Assembly: GCA_937920335.1 (NCBI GenBank)
Contig: CALGUT010000556.1
Location: 1-34,712, forward strand
DNA length: 34,712 nucleotides
From: an uncultured Opitutales bacterium
GTDB taxonomy: Bacteria; Verrucomicrobiota; Verrucomicrobiia; Opitutales; UBA2995
Reading direction: 5' to 3'
Shown here in pieces: positions 10,239 through 20,705 of this stretch. How positions within the stretch are numbered: position 1 is the first letter of the stretch; each line of letters opens with the position of its first letter. Both the position numbers and the translations under genes were made by a program. The notes below the pieces were generated by a model, which did not search any database, was not told the origin of the DNA, and saw only the letters and a list, made by a program, of their open reading frames with translations.

Positions 10239-10772
10239 ATGAACCATTATAATTACCAGAAAACGCTTCAAGCGGTGTGGCAGAAGGCCGTTGATATTTA
10301 TAGGTCTGGAAACGAAGACGTGAAGACCTATTTCGATAAGCAGGAACTTGAATTCCTGGCTTCAATCGGTGCGAGTGCTCAGGAAATTTTCGATTTTGCG
10401 GAAGACTTTGTGAGTGGTGGCGAGCCGGACTTTACGACAGTTGCGATGATCCATGATGTCCGTCGGGCTTACCTGCGGGAACAGCAGCATGGAAACTCTT
10501 CTAAAGCTATGCTAGACCCTTCCACGTTACCGGCCAAAGATTCCGAGGCAGAAGGCATCCGTTGGTTGCCTCGCATCATCCCGAAAGCGAAAGCCAAGCT
10601 TAGGGGTGAACTCCATCCCGATGTGATGTATAGTTGCGGTGGCGATCGGAATTTTCTAAAAACCAACGATATTCACCCTGCGGAGTTTCTGCGAGTAGTC
10701 TGGGAAAACGAAGACAAGGAATCAGCTATTGTTGATTGGGTGGTGAATCGTGTGAGAGGCGACTCAGCTTAG
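10239..10772 (+). CDS. Conserved protein, DUF5069-like
   Basis: GIRWLPRIIPKAKAKLRGELHPDVMYSCGGDRNFL; family assignment from memory of the motif only. Confidence 0.6.
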   Translation: MNHYNYQKTLQAVWQKAVDIYRSGNEDVKTYFDKQELEFLASIGASAQEIFDFAEDFVSGGEPDFTTVAMIHDVRRAYLREQQHGNSSKAMLDPSTLPAKDSEAEGIRWLPRIIPKAKAKLRGELHPDVMYSCGGDRNFLKTNDIHPAEFLRVVWENEDKESAIVDWVVNRVRGDSA

Positions 10773-10824
10773 GTTCGGACCATTCCTTTGTTGCCCTCCA
10801 TCATCGTAATCCTAGGGTGACGTC

Positions 10825-11352
10825 ATGGTTAAAATTGGCGTTATCAACGTATCGGACCGTGCGAGTCAGGGCATCTATGAAGATATACCCGGGAAAGAAG
10901 CGGTGCGCTTAATTCGTGACTATCTTGTGACGGAGTTTGAACCGGTTTATCGGGTGATCCCGGACGAGCAGGATCAGCTTGAAGAAACCATGAAATTCCT
11001 GGCGGATGAAGTGGGTTGCTGCCTCGTAGTAACAACAGGTGGAACCGGACCGGCTGTGAGGGACGTGACCCCTGAAGCGACGGAAGCGGTGTGTGAAAAG
11101 ATGTTGCCAGGCTTTGGTGAGGCGATGCGTGCTGAGTCGTTGAAAATTGTTCCGACTGCCATTTTGTCCAGACAGGTGGCGGGGACTCGTGGAAAGTGTC
11201 TGATAATAAACCTTCCAGGTAAACCTAAAGCGATCGAGGAGTGCCTCCAGATCGTCTTTCCGGCGATTCCATACTGTATCGATTTGCTTGGAGGTCCTCA
11301 TCTCGAATCGGATCCCAAGGTAATGAAGATCTTTCGCCCGAAGCAAAAGTAG
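10825..11352 (+). CDS. mog: Molybdopterin adenylyltransferase (MogA/MoaB family)
   Basis: IGVINVSDRASQGIYEDIPG, VVTTGGTGPAVRDVTPEAT, CLIINLPGKPKAIEECL motifs. Confidence 0.9.
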   Translation: MVKIGVINVSDRASQGIYEDIPGKEAVRLIRDYLVTEFEPVYRVIPDEQDQLEETMKFLADEVGCCLVVTTGGTGPAVRDVTPEATEAVCEKMLPGFGEAMRAESLKIVPTAILSRQVAGTRGKCLIINLPGKPKAIEECLQIVFPAIPYCIDLLGGPHLESDPKVMKIFRPKQK

Positions 11353-11510
11353 TAACTGCATGTCCGCGAAGCGCTTTCCCATAAATTTATTTGCAAGTTT
11401 CGTTCGCATTCAGGAAACGAATGCATAATCGTTTGGTCTACTGAAATTTGTGACTGTAAGCGGTTAGGTACCCGCCAGTATTTTTAACATAAGCCCTATT
11501 TAGACTCACT

Positions 11511-12503
11511 ATGACCGAATCGAACGAAACCGAGATTCTCAGCAAAATTGAAAACGCCCGCGAGCGCATCTCCTCAGAACTCAGTAAGGTAATTATCGGG
11601 CAGGAAACGATCATTGAGCAGATGATCATTGGATTGATGGCTCGGGGGCATGCCTTACTGACCGGTGTTCCGGGTCTCGGTAAAACGCTTTTAGTGAAGT
11701 CTATTGCTCAGACCTTTTCACTTTCGTTTAAACGCATTCAGTTTACGCCGGATTTGATGCCTGCAGATATTCTTGGTACTGAGGTGGTTGAGGAGGATAA
11801 AAACACGGGAAAGCGCCTGTTTCGTTTTGTGCAAGGCCCTATTTTTGCGAATATGGTATTGGCCGACGAGATCAACCGGACACCACCTAAGACCCAGGCC
11901 GCATTGCTGGAAGCCATGGGAGAACGCCAGGTAACTGCTGCTGGGCAAACGTTTGAGCTGGAGCCGCCATTCTTCGTGTTGGCCACTCAAAATCCCATCG
12001 AATTGGAGGGAACTTATCCGCTCCCCGAAGCGCAGCTCGACCGCTTTTTATTAAACGTAGTGATGGATTATCTTCCTCAGGCAGATGAAATTCGCATGGT
12101 CACAGAAACTACAGCCGCTCAAAAAGATCCGCTCCAACCGGTCTTTTCTGCCGAGGAGATTCTCGAAATTCAGGACTGGGTGCGCCAAGTCCCTGTTTCT
12201 GAACATGTGGTGAGCTACGCCGTTCGCTTAGCTGGTGCCACTCGTCCAAGTGTGGAATCGTCTCCTGACTTTATAAAAGACCAGATCAAGTGGGGGGCTG
12301 GATCCCGAGCGTCCCAGGCTTTGATTCTCGCAGGAAAAGCGCGCGCATTACTTAATGGTCGTTACACTGTAGCGGTGGAGGATGTGCAGGCGCTTGCGAT
12401 TCCCGTACTTCGCCATCGAATCATCCCCAATTTCCACGCAGAGGCTGAAGGAATCACTGCTGACAAAGTGATCCAACGCCTCTTGGAAACGATCAAAGAA
12501 TAG
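11511..12503 (+). CDS. MoxR-family AAA+ ATPase
   Basis: HALLTGVPGLGKTLLVKSIAQTF (Walker A), MVLADEINRTPPKTQAALLEAMGERQVT (Walker B), FVLATQNPIELEGTYPLPEAQLDRF. Confidence 0.96.
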   Translation: MTESNETEILSKIENARERISSELSKVIIGQETIIEQMIIGLMARGHALLTGVPGLGKTLLVKSIAQTFSLSFKRIQFTPDLMPADILGTEVVEEDKNTGKRLFRFVQGPIFANMVLADEINRTPPKTQAALLEAMGERQVTAAGQTFELEPPFFVLATQNPIELEGTYPLPEAQLDRFLLNVVMDYLPQADEIRMVTETTAAQKDPLQPVFSAEEILEIQDWVRQVPVSEHVVSYAVRLAGATRPSVESSPDFIKDQIKWGAGSRASQALILAGKARALLNGRYTVAVEDVQALAIPVLRHRIIPNFHAEAEGITADKVIQRLLETIKE

Positions 12504-12513
12504 TCACCTTCCG

Positions 12514-13416
12514 ATGGCCGTTGCTTACAAAGATCTGCTCGACCCTGCGCACCTTACGCGCATCGAGAACTATTCCCTAATGGCCAAGGCGGCTGTTGAG
12601 GGATTTTTGTCAGGCATGCATCGGTCTGTCTTTCACGGTTTTGGTACGGAGTTTTTGCAATATCGTAATTACGTGCCCGGAGAGGATTTGAAATACCTTG
12701 ATTGGAAGGTATATGCCAAGCGGGATGAGCTCGTAACGAAAGTTTATCAGGAAGAGACCTCGATGAACTGCTACTTCGTCGTCGATGCCAGTGCTTCGCA
12801 CCATTATCAAGGTGATCGTGCGGCCTGTTCCAAGCTACGGTATGCGTGTATGGTGGCAGCCAGCCTTGCCTACCTTGCTACGAGGCAGGGCGACAATATT
12901 TCTTTATTTGCCTACCAGGATTCGATTGTGGAAGCGCTAGAGCCGGGCCACAGGAATGGTCAATTACACCAGTTTCTTCAGGCGCTTACTCGCTTGAAAC
13001 CGGAAGGTCAGGCGAACCACGAACGTTTACTCAAAGCCATGACCCACCACATGAGAAGTCGTGGGATCGTTGTCTATCTGTCCGACATGCTGGAGGCGGA
13101 GGATACGCTTCCGCGCATGTTGCAGAACCTTCAGTTTCAGCACTGCGATGTGCTGGCTCTGCAAATTCTGGACCCTGATGAACGGGACTTGCCGCACGCG
13201 TACCCCGTTCGTTATGTCGATTCTGAAACCGATAAAGAGGTCACTACGTTTGCCGATTCCGTTCGAGAGGATTACCAGCGGTCGATGGATCAATTCATGG
13301 GAGATCTTCAACAGGGATTTCGTAAGGCTCAGGTTGATTTCAAACCACTCCTGACGACCGATCATCTGGGGCATGCGCTGAGCCAGTATCTGCACCATCG
13401 GGAGGCGCTCACTTGA
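12514..13416 (+). CDS. DUF58 domain protein (VWA-like)
   Basis: FLQYRNYVPGEDLKYLDWKVYAKRDELVTKVYQEE, MIDAS-like DASAS; 11 nt downstream of the MoxR gene. Confidence 0.93.
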   Translation: MAVAYKDLLDPAHLTRIENYSLMAKAAVEGFLSGMHRSVFHGFGTEFLQYRNYVPGEDLKYLDWKVYAKRDELVTKVYQEETSMNCYFVVDASASHHYQGDRAACSKLRYACMVAASLAYLATRQGDNISLFAYQDSIVEALEPGHRNGQLHQFLQALTRLKPEGQANHERLLKAMTHHMRSRGIVVYLSDMLEAEDTLPRMLQNLQFQHCDVLALQILDPDERDLPHAYPVRYVDSETDKEVTTFADSVREDYQRSMDQFMGDLQQGFRKAQVDFKPLLTTDHLGHALSQYLHHREALT

Positions 13417-13417
13417 G

Positions 13418-15385
13418 ATGCTTTCGTTCGTAAATAGTCTATTTCTATTGGGCCTGGCTGGATTGGCGGTGCCCACTATTCTGCATCTGATTAACCGTGA
13501 GCTGGCGGTGAGTCTGAAGTTTCCGTCAGTTCGCTTTATAGACCGTTCTCAACTGCCGCGTCGCGAAAAGAGGAAACTGCGTGACCTGTTGTTGCTCGTT
13601 CTCCGCCTGTTACTGTTTGCGGCCATCGTGCTTGCGTTTGCTAAGCCGATTTGGGTTACGCCAGTGGCGACTGTCGCAGAAGGAAGTACCTTGAAGCAAA
13701 CGGTTTATCTGCTGGATGCCTCCTCAAGTATGGCCCGTGGAAGCAATTGGCAGGCATCTAAGAGCGCACTGCTTGATGACCTCTCGAGCACCCGTGCAAA
13801 CGAGGTTGGTCTGGTGGTATACGCTGACCGAGTTTTGACTCAAATCTCTCCCTCGGCGGATCGCAATGCGTTGGAAAACTATCTGCAAGATTTAGAGCCC
13901 AGTTTTGCTGCGGGAAATCCAGGGTCTGCGATTGATACCGCAGTTCGGCTATTCAATCCGGAGGGAGAAAGCCGACTGGTTGTTGTATCCGACTTTCAGG
14001 AGACCGATTGGCAACGGGACCTACCCGGTGTTCCAGAATCTATGGAACTGGTTTTTTTGCGCGCTGAACCTAGCGAAGCGATCAATATAGGTATTGTGAA
14101 TGTGAATACGGTTCCTGTTGGGAAGAATCAGGCGCGGGTTCTCGTCACGATACGTAATAATAGCGGTGAAGGCGAATCAGTCCCGGTCACGTTAGATAGT
14201 GAAACGGGCTCTGAAGAAAAATTGGTCAATGTGGCTGCTGGCCAGCTCGCTAACGTCACGTTTACGCTCGAGGTGAATGAGCCGCGTCCGATGACTGCCA
14301 ATCTTCCCGCGGACGTCAATAATCGCGATAATACTTGGCATTTCTGGATCGCACCGCCACCGGTCGTCCGTGTGTATGCATTTCTGCCGAATCTTGATGA
14401 ACCACAGGCAGCAAATGCGTTTTATTTTTTCCAAACTGCGTTAGAGGTTGAGTCTGAGGCCGATTGGGTTCGTTTCGAAGTGACCGCGCTGGACCGTGGG
14501 TTTTTCGAGTCGACGCTTTTGGAGGAAGCTGACGTCGTCGTGATCCCTGCTGCGGGTGCTTACCTGCGCGAGGAGCAGTGGGGGGATCTGAGAGGTTATT
14601 TGGAACAGGGGCGTACGGCGATCATGCTTCCGGGCGAGTCGTTCCCCAGCCAGTTTCGCTCATTGGAAAAGAGTGGAATGATGCAGTCCCGCTTCTTGGG
14701 TCTGGCGGGAAACACCAATGAGCGGCAAACGCCTTATCATTTAGGTTCGATCAATCCGTCGAGTCGCCTTTCACAGACCTTCGCAGACGCTGCGTCAAAA
14801 GACCTGATGCTGGTGAACGTCTATCGGTATGTTCGGCTCCAGGCTTCAGATCAGGATACAACATTGATCTCTTTTGAAAACGGTGAACCTGCACTCCTCG
14901 CTCTTGCGGTTGGGCAGGGCACCCTCTACGCCAGTACTTTTGCATTCGAGCCATCCTGGACGGATTTACCGTTGCGAAACTCGTTTTTACCTTTGGTCCG
15001 CGAGCTTGTTCAGGAAGGGTTCAACACCGATCGTCTTCGCCGGCAGTTCTTTGTAGAAGAAACACTATCGCTAGCTGAGCCAGTTAGTGAGCCATCGACT
15101 TTTGAACGGGACGGACAGTTTTGGGAAGTAAACGTGAATCCTAGTGAGTCGGTAAAAGGAACCGTCGATACCGACCAGTGGTTACCAGCCTTGCTATCAC
15201 AGAAGCCACTGTATGCCAATGCGGTGCCCGGGGCCGGTACCTTGCCAGCGGACACGGGAACGAAGGTCGATTTATGGCCTTGGTTGCTTATGGTTGCGCT
15301 CATTTGTATTTTTCTGGAATCTCTTTTAACTGGAATCAAAGATATCGCTCAACCCTCTCCTTTAGGAAAACCCGATCCGGTTTGA
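13418..15385 (+). CDS. BatA-like membrane protein with VWA domain
   Basis: N-terminal double TM (SLFLLGLAGLAVPTILHLIN ... RRLLLFAAIVLAFAKP-type region), VYLLDASSSMA MIDAS, C-terminal TM. ATG 2 nt after the upstream stop. Confidence 0.88.
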   Translation: MLSFVNSLFLLGLAGLAVPTILHLINRELAVSLKFPSVRFIDRSQLPRREKRKLRDLLLLVLRLLLFAAIVLAFAKPIWVTPVATVAEGSTLKQTVYLLDASSSMARGSNWQASKSALLDDLSSTRANEVGLVVYADRVLTQISPSADRNALENYLQDLEPSFAAGNPGSAIDTAVRLFNPEGESRLVVVSDFQETDWQRDLPGVPESMELVFLRAEPSEAINIGIVNVNTVPVGKNQARVLVTIRNNSGEGESVPVTLDSETGSEEKLVNVAAGQLANVTFTLEVNEPRPMTANLPADVNNRDNTWHFWIAPPPVVRVYAFLPNLDEPQAANAFYFFQTALEVESEADWVRFEVTALDRGFFESTLLEEADVVVIPAAGAYLREEQWGDLRGYLEQGRTAIMLPGESFPSQFRSLEKSGMMQSRFLGLAGNTNERQTPYHLGSINPSSRLSQTFADAASKDLMLVNVYRYVRLQASDQDTTLISFENGEPALLALAVGQGTLYASTFAFEPSWTDLPLRNSFLPLVRELVQEGFNTDRLRRQFFVEETLSLAEPVSEPSTFERDGQFWEVNVNPSESVKGTVDTDQWLPALLSQKPLYANAVPGAGTLPADTGTKVDLWPWLLMVALICIFLESLLTGIKDIAQPSPLGKPDPV

Positions 15386-15386
15386 T

Positions 15387-18300
15387 ATGCAACCCGTCGC
15401 TGAAACACTGAAACCAATTGCCTTCCGGCTCCTGCTCTTACGCTTGGCTGGCTGGTTGGCGTTTTGCGTAATTGGGCTGGGACTGGTCTTTTGTGGATTG
15501 GAGTTCCTTGAGAAGCTTTTTGTGTTTAAAGAAACGACCGCGGTCATTTTCAACCTCGGTATTCTTGCCGTGTTCGGGGTCATTGCACTGGTTGGATTGA
15601 TTCGAGTCTACCGGAACCAGCCCAAGTTGATGGAGCTATCGAACCGGGTGGAAAAGGCGCATCCGGACCTCATGGACAGCTTCAATGCTGCCGTCGAAGT
15701 TTCGAACATTCCAGAGGCGAAACGAACGACGATCGAGCGGCTACTTGTGGATTCTGTGGCGGAGAAAACGGCATCCTACGATCTGGAGAAACTATTGATC
15801 CCGAAGCGTTTTCGCTTCTTTTCCTTGTCGGGTTTGTTGGTCGTGGCGATCGCCCTGATGACTTTCGCCCACTTTTTCGATGTGTCTCAAAAATTCCGAT
15901 ACCAGGTTGGTGATTGGGTTCGTGGTGAATCGACTGCTTTCTATGTTGCCCCTAAGCCACTTGAAGTAGCGCGAGGCGAAGACATACGTGTGTATGTAAG
16001 CCCACGTCGCTGGGATGCACAGTGCACAATTGAGTTCCAAGAAAATGGAGAACTTGTATCGTTTCCGATGAATAGTGCCGGGGACGGTCGATCAGATTTC
16101 GTGTTCTACGATGTAGTAGAGGATATTCAATTTCGAGTACAGACAGCATCGCTAACGTCACCTTGGTATTCGGTGGTTGCCTACGATCCTCCTGTTATTG
16201 ATTTGTTTCAACTGTTTGTCGATCCACCGGCCTACTCAGGCTATGAATCGGAATCGTACGATGCCTTGAAGGATTTGGAAATGCTGGAGGGCACGCGGCT
16301 ATCTTTCGACCTGGCGGGCTCAATGATTACTGAACTCAACGTTGAATTTGGAGAAGAATCGCTACCGCTCATGAAGAACGAGATGGGTAGCTTCGGTTTC
16401 GACATCAGACCGGAAGAATCTTCTTCGTTGCGTTTTGTCATGTTCAACGAGACAGGACACCGAGCACAAACTGAGACGGTTCAGCTGACGGTACTTCCGG
16501 ATGAGAAGCCCGTACTTGAATGGATCAAACCGGGTGAGGATACCACCGTGAAGCCCGATGACCTGATTCCGCTCGAATTATTCGTCGCTGACGACTTCGG
16601 TCTTAACGCGGTCATTCTAAATCTTTCGATTTCTGGAACCCGGCAACGCTCCATTGCACTTCATCAAGGGGATGAAAGTCGCGAGCCAGGAGCCATCGAG
16701 CTCAACTTGTTTGAATCGCTGGACCTCTTTGAATTAGAGGTTCTGGATGGCGATGTCATTTCCTATTCCGCGACGGCGATGGATAACAAAGAACCGGAGC
16801 CTAACATCGTACGTTCCGAAGTCTTTTTTATCGAGGTGCGGGTTGAGAAAGAACCCATTGAGTTAGAAGGCATGGATGGTGAAGGCGAGACGGAGGAAGT
16901 GGACGTGCGCGCGCTGGTGATTGAACTCAAGAAAATCATCCGAGATACCTATGCCGCGATGGGGCTACCACTCGAGGAAAACCAATTTGCGAATCAGGAG
17001 ATCGGAACTCAATTGGCCTCATTGCGAACGGTGATCGAATCGGTGATGGTTCAAGCCGCTCCCATCCTCACTCAGCAGGGACAAGAACACTTGATGGAAT
17101 TTTTAATTCGTGCTCGTGAAGGTATGGAAAAGGCCGAGACCATGATCAACAGCAACGCAACGGATCTTGCGATTGCTCCCGAGGAGCAGGCACTTGCTGA
17201 GTTGGTTTCCTTTGAAGCCGAACTCAGCCGCAATCAATCGAACTCCGAAAGCCAAAGTGAATCGGAATCGGAAGGCGATTCTCAGGGCCAGCAGCCACCT
17301 TCCGAGGGCGAACAAAATCAAGACCCGAGTGAAGCGCCTAACTTCGCTGAGCTTCCCGAAGCGTTGGACGATTTGAATTCGTTGATCGATCAACAGAGTG
17401 AATTGAACGACGAGATCGAACGGGCGCAACGACGGAACGCGACTGAAGATGATCTGGAAGCATTAGCCGAACAACAATCCCAGCTTTCCAAAGATGCGGT
17501 CGAAATGCGCGATCAGTTGGAACGCCTGATGCCCGGAAATCCGTCAGCCCCAGCCATTGATCAAGCAGCTGGGGAAATGGCCCAGGGTGCAGGGCAACTT
17601 GAAGAGGGCCAACCAGGAATGGCCCAAGGTAGTGGACAGAGAGCTCAACAAGGTCTTATGAATGCGGCGACGTTGCTGGAGCAAGGAATCAACCAGGTAG
17701 CCTCGCAGATGATGCAGGGCTTGGCGGGGCAGGGGCAGCAATTGGCGTCTCGGCAAAGTCAGGCGGCGAGCCAGAGTCGGCAGGCCGATGAAGGAGAGCT
17801 TAATGACGAAGAGCGGGCAGAGCTGAAGGCGCAGCAGGAGGGCATCGCGGAGGACTTTGAGGAGTGGCAGGACAATCTGGCGCAGACCGCGAACCAATTG
17901 AGAGAGCAGTTCCCTGAAGCAGCGTCCGAGTTGGACGGAATCGGTGAACAGGCCGATGAAGAAAATCTCGAAGGCCAAATGTCACGGGCTGAGAATGCGT
18001 TGCACTATCGTAGATTTGGTCGGGCGGCTCCGATACAGGATGAACTGGCTGAATCGATGGAGAGTCTGGCTGATGGAATTGAAGAGACTGCCTCTGGTAT
18101 GCCTCAACTGGCCGATTCAGCAGTGAGAGAGGCGTTAGCTGAGTTACAGGAAGCGCAGCAGGCCCTTGAAGGTATGCAAGCGGAAGGTGAATCACCGGGG
18201 GCGCAACAACGACTGGAAGCAATGCAAGATGGGTTGAGTGGTATGTTGTCGGATCTGGCGAGTCGCTTGAATGACCCCGAGCTGCGCGAGTTTGCTGGAG

Positions 18301-18524
18301 AATTGAATTTAGAAGACCAAGATCAAAATTGGTCGGGCGGTGTCAGGGCGACAGAAGAAGTCATCGGCAAAGCCGGTCAGGTTTTGCTCGAACGCTTGCG
18401 TTCAGACATTCGTGAGATGCAACTCGATATGTTGCGTCAATCGAGCGATCCACCTGAGCAATATCGCTCCCAGGTTGAAAAGTATTTTGAGCAATTGGCC
18501 GAGGAGGGCTCGGGCAATTCCTAA
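15387..18524 (+). CDS. Large DUF4175-like membrane protein with Q/E-rich C-terminal region
   Basis: N-terminal TM helices, beta-rich middle region, acidic/Gln-rich low-complexity C-terminus (SESQSESESEGDSQGQQPPSEGEQ, coiled-coil-like repeats). DUF4175 assignment tentative; ORF clear. Confidence 0.78.
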   Translation: MQPVAETLKPIAFRLLLLRLAGWLAFCVIGLGLVFCGLEFLEKLFVFKETTAVIFNLGILAVFGVIALVGLIRVYRNQPKLMELSNRVEKAHPDLMDSFNAAVEVSNIPEAKRTTIERLLVDSVAEKTASYDLEKLLIPKRFRFFSLSGLLVVAIALMTFAHFFDVSQKFRYQVGDWVRGESTAFYVAPKPLEVARGEDIRVYVSPRRWDAQCTIEFQENGELVSFPMNSAGDGRSDFVFYDVVEDIQFRVQTASLTSPWYSVVAYDPPVIDLFQLFVDPPAYSGYESESYDALKDLEMLEGTRLSFDLAGSMITELNVEFGEESLPLMKNEMGSFGFDIRPEESSSLRFVMFNETGHRAQTETVQLTVLPDEKPVLEWIKPGEDTTVKPDDLIPLELFVADDFGLNAVILNLSISGTRQRSIALHQGDESREPGAIELNLFESLDLFELEVLDGDVISYSATAMDNKEPEPNIVRSEVFFIEVRVEKEPIELEGMDGEGETEEVDVRALVIELKKIIRDTYAAMGLPLEENQFANQEIGTQLASLRTVIESVMVQAAPILTQQGQEHLMEFLIRAREGMEKAETMINSNATDLAIAPEEQALAELVSFEAELSRNQSNSESQSESESEGDSQGQQPPSEGEQNQDPSEAPNFAELPEALDDLNSLIDQQSELNDEIERAQRRNATEDDLEALAEQQSQLSKDAVEMRDQLERLMPGNPSAPAIDQAAGEMAQGAGQLEEGQPGMAQGSGQRAQQGLMNAATLLEQGINQVASQMMQGLAGQGQQLASRQSQAASQSRQADEGELNDEERAELKAQQEGIAEDFEEWQDNLAQTANQLREQFPEAASELDGIGEQADEENLEGQMSRAENALHYRRFGRAAPIQDELAESMESLADGIEETASGMPQLADSAVREALAELQEAQQALEGMQAEGESPGAQQRLEAMQDGLSGMLSDLASRLNDPELREFAGELNLEDQDQNWSGGVRATEEVIGKAGQVLLERLRSDIREMQLDMLRQSSDPPEQYRSQVEKYFEQLAEEGSGNS

Positions 18525-18527
18525 TAG

Positions 18528-20705
18528 GTGATGCATTTCGACCTTCCTATCTCGATTGGATGGATCCTGTTAGCGGTTGTGCTGGCGGGGGTGTCTTTGG
18601 TGTGGAGTTCTCTACGCTTGCAAGCCTGGCTCCCTCTGAAAAACCGTGTGGTATTGGCGACTCTTCGGGGAGCCTCATTACTCGCTCTGTTTCTGGCGCT
18701 CTTGAATCCCTATTTTGTGAAGGAAGATCCCGATCCCGAAGCGTTTGAATTGGTTGTTTTGGCAGATGCATCAGGAAGTATGGAAACTCCGGATACGGAG
18801 CGGGCGACTAATCGGGCTGAAGTGGTTACGTCCATGATCAGTTTCGAGGAGGAAGAAAATTTGTTTCAAGGCCCATTAGCTGATTACCCGGTAAATCCTT
18901 ATTTATTCCAGGAAACAATCTTGCCCTGGCGATTGGGTGGTAGTTACAAGCCCAGTGGTCAAAGTGCGCCCGCGGACAGCCTTTTGCAGGTGCTCAAGCA
19001 AAGTCAGGATCGGGGACGTTCCTTGGGAGGGGTTTTGCTGATTACCGACGGCCATGAAAATTCCGGAAGTCTCTTAATTGAGGCGGCGCGCCAGTTCCGC
19101 GACGCTGCCATCCCTGTTTCTGTAGTAGGGGTAGGTGAGAACGCTCCCCCGGGCGACGTGAGTATTCGATTTACGGATTCCCAACTGGAAGCTGAAGTCG
19201 GTGAAGTGGTCATGGTGAACGGAAAGGTGTTGAACGCTTTTAACACAGAGAAAACGGTCACGGTGCAGCTGTTTCGTGGAGGTGAATGGCTTCAGGACAA
19301 AGTGGTTACCTTGAATGCAGGCGAAGAACGGGATGTCGTGTTTGAAGATCAGGCAGAATATGCGGGGGTACGAACTTACCGTTTGCGAGTGGAGCCTTTG
19401 GTAGAAGATACGAATCCTGCGTCCGATGTGGACTTTGCCACTATGGAAATCAAGAAGCCTGACGAATATAAAATTCTCTACTTAGGGTCTCAATTGCACT
19501 GGGAGTTTCGTTTTCTTAAACAAGCGCTCAAAGATGATGCGCGGTTTCAATTGGATAGCTTCATTCGAACCGGACCGAAGTCTTACCTGCAAAATCGACA
19601 GGAGGATGATGAGCCCACACCGTTAACTGACGTGCCGCAGGATTCGTCCTATTATTTTGAATACGATGCAGTGATCGTCGATACACGGTTGACTCACTTG
19701 TTGAGTGAGGAGGTTCTTCAGGCACTCCGGAACGTGGTTACTCGACGGGGAGCAGGTTTGTTGGCCCTCGGCCCGATGGACAAGTCACCGAAGCTGTTGA
19801 CCTCCATGTTGCCTGTCAAAGAAGCAAAGGCGATTTTGTATAAAGACAAGCGGTATCTCGAACTGGAAGCCGATCCTGTTTTTACTGGGAGTAAAGGGGG
19901 TTCGTTGTTTCAAAACCCTGGACCCTTTCTTGCGGAGAATACACCGGTATACCTAGGTACAAATGTGAGCCGAGGTGGTCGAGCTTCAGCTACCACTAAA
20001 GGCCGTGAAAACCCAATCCTGGTTGTTCAGGCATTTGGGGCTGGCAGCACCGCTTATCTTGGCACCGAGAATACCTGGCGCTGGCGGATGGAGTCGGACA
20101 AAGGCTTGGAACAGCATGGTTTGTTCTGGAGGCAGCTTTTATTTTGGTTGGCGAGTGGCGGAAAGGAGCGCCTCGATATGCCTCTTCAGGGCACGGTTCA
20201 GTCGCTTGATAGCCAGGTGGACCTGGATCTTAAAGTGAGGGCTCAAGATTTCGGTGCGGAGTCTGAGGCTCGGGTTACCGCGACTATTGAAAAACCCAGT
20301 GGTGAACGGGCGGATGTGTTGCTCAATCCGTCTCTTACCTTACCCGGCAAATATGAGGCGGATTTTCTGGCGAGCGAGCCGGGCGAGTTTCATGTGCGCT
20401 ACTCGGTGGAATATGGTGATGGTGAGTTGCTCGAGCACGATGCATTTTTTGCGGTTTCCCCTACCGGACCAGAATTATCTGATACGTCCTTTAAAGAATC
20501 TTTATTGCGGGATGTGGCTCGCTTAACCGGTGGTATTTATACGTCCTACCGCGATTGGCGGTCGATCAGCGAAATCCCGGTGGCCGATCATATTCCCGTT
20601 GTTCAACGCCGAGTTTACTGGGCGCACAGCTGGCCTTACTTCTTGGTGTTAGCTTTGTTTTTGCTTAGTGAATGGTACCGGAGGAGGGTACTGGGCCTGA
20701 AATGA
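18528..20705 (+). CDS. VWA-domain membrane protein (BatA-like, with glutamine-amidotransferase-like region)
   Basis: Two N-terminal TMs, VVLADASGSMETPD MIDAS, C-terminal TM (WPYFLVLALFLLSEWYRRR). GTG start at 18528 or ATG at 18531. Confidence 0.85.
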   Translation: MMHFDLPISIGWILLAVVLAGVSLVWSSLRLQAWLPLKNRVVLATLRGASLLALFLALLNPYFVKEDPDPEAFELVVLADASGSMETPDTERATNRAEVVTSMISFEEEENLFQGPLADYPVNPYLFQETILPWRLGGSYKPSGQSAPADSLLQVLKQSQDRGRSLGGVLLITDGHENSGSLLIEAARQFRDAAIPVSVVGVGENAPPGDVSIRFTDSQLEAEVGEVVMVNGKVLNAFNTEKTVTVQLFRGGEWLQDKVVTLNAGEERDVVFEDQAEYAGVRTYRLRVEPLVEDTNPASDVDFATMEIKKPDEYKILYLGSQLHWEFRFLKQALKDDARFQLDSFIRTGPKSYLQNRQEDDEPTPLTDVPQDSSYYFEYDAVIVDTRLTHLLSEEVLQALRNVVTRRGAGLLALGPMDKSPKLLTSMLPVKEAKAILYKDKRYLELEADPVFTGSKGGSLFQNPGPFLAENTPVYLGTNVSRGGRASATTKGRENPILVVQAFGAGSTAYLGTENTWRWRMESDKGLEQHGLFWRQLLFWLASGGKERLDMPLQGTVQSLDSQVDLDLKVRAQDFGAESEARVTATIEKPSGERADVLLNPSLTLPGKYEADFLASEPGEFHVRYSVEYGDGELLEHDAFFAVSPTGPELSDTSFKESLLRDVARLTGGIYTSYRDWRSISEIPVADHIPVVQRRVYWAHSWPYFLVLALFLLSEWYRRRVLGLK

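Noticed and set aside
11393-11424. Small inverted repeat (GCATTC-AGGAAAC-GAATGC) upstream of the MoxR gene
   Set aside because: 6-bp stem without U tract or known regulatory match; not enough to call a terminator or riboswitch.
17227-17340. Ser/Glu/Gln-rich repetitive DNA considered as a tandem repeat element
   Set aside because: Degenerate codon-level repetition inside a continuous reading frame; better explained as protein low complexity.
17103-18222. Several minus-strand ORFs (108-144 aa) opposite the DUF4175-like gene
   Set aside because: Produced by the Gln/Glu-rich codon bias on the plus strand; Leu/Arg-rich low-complexity translations.
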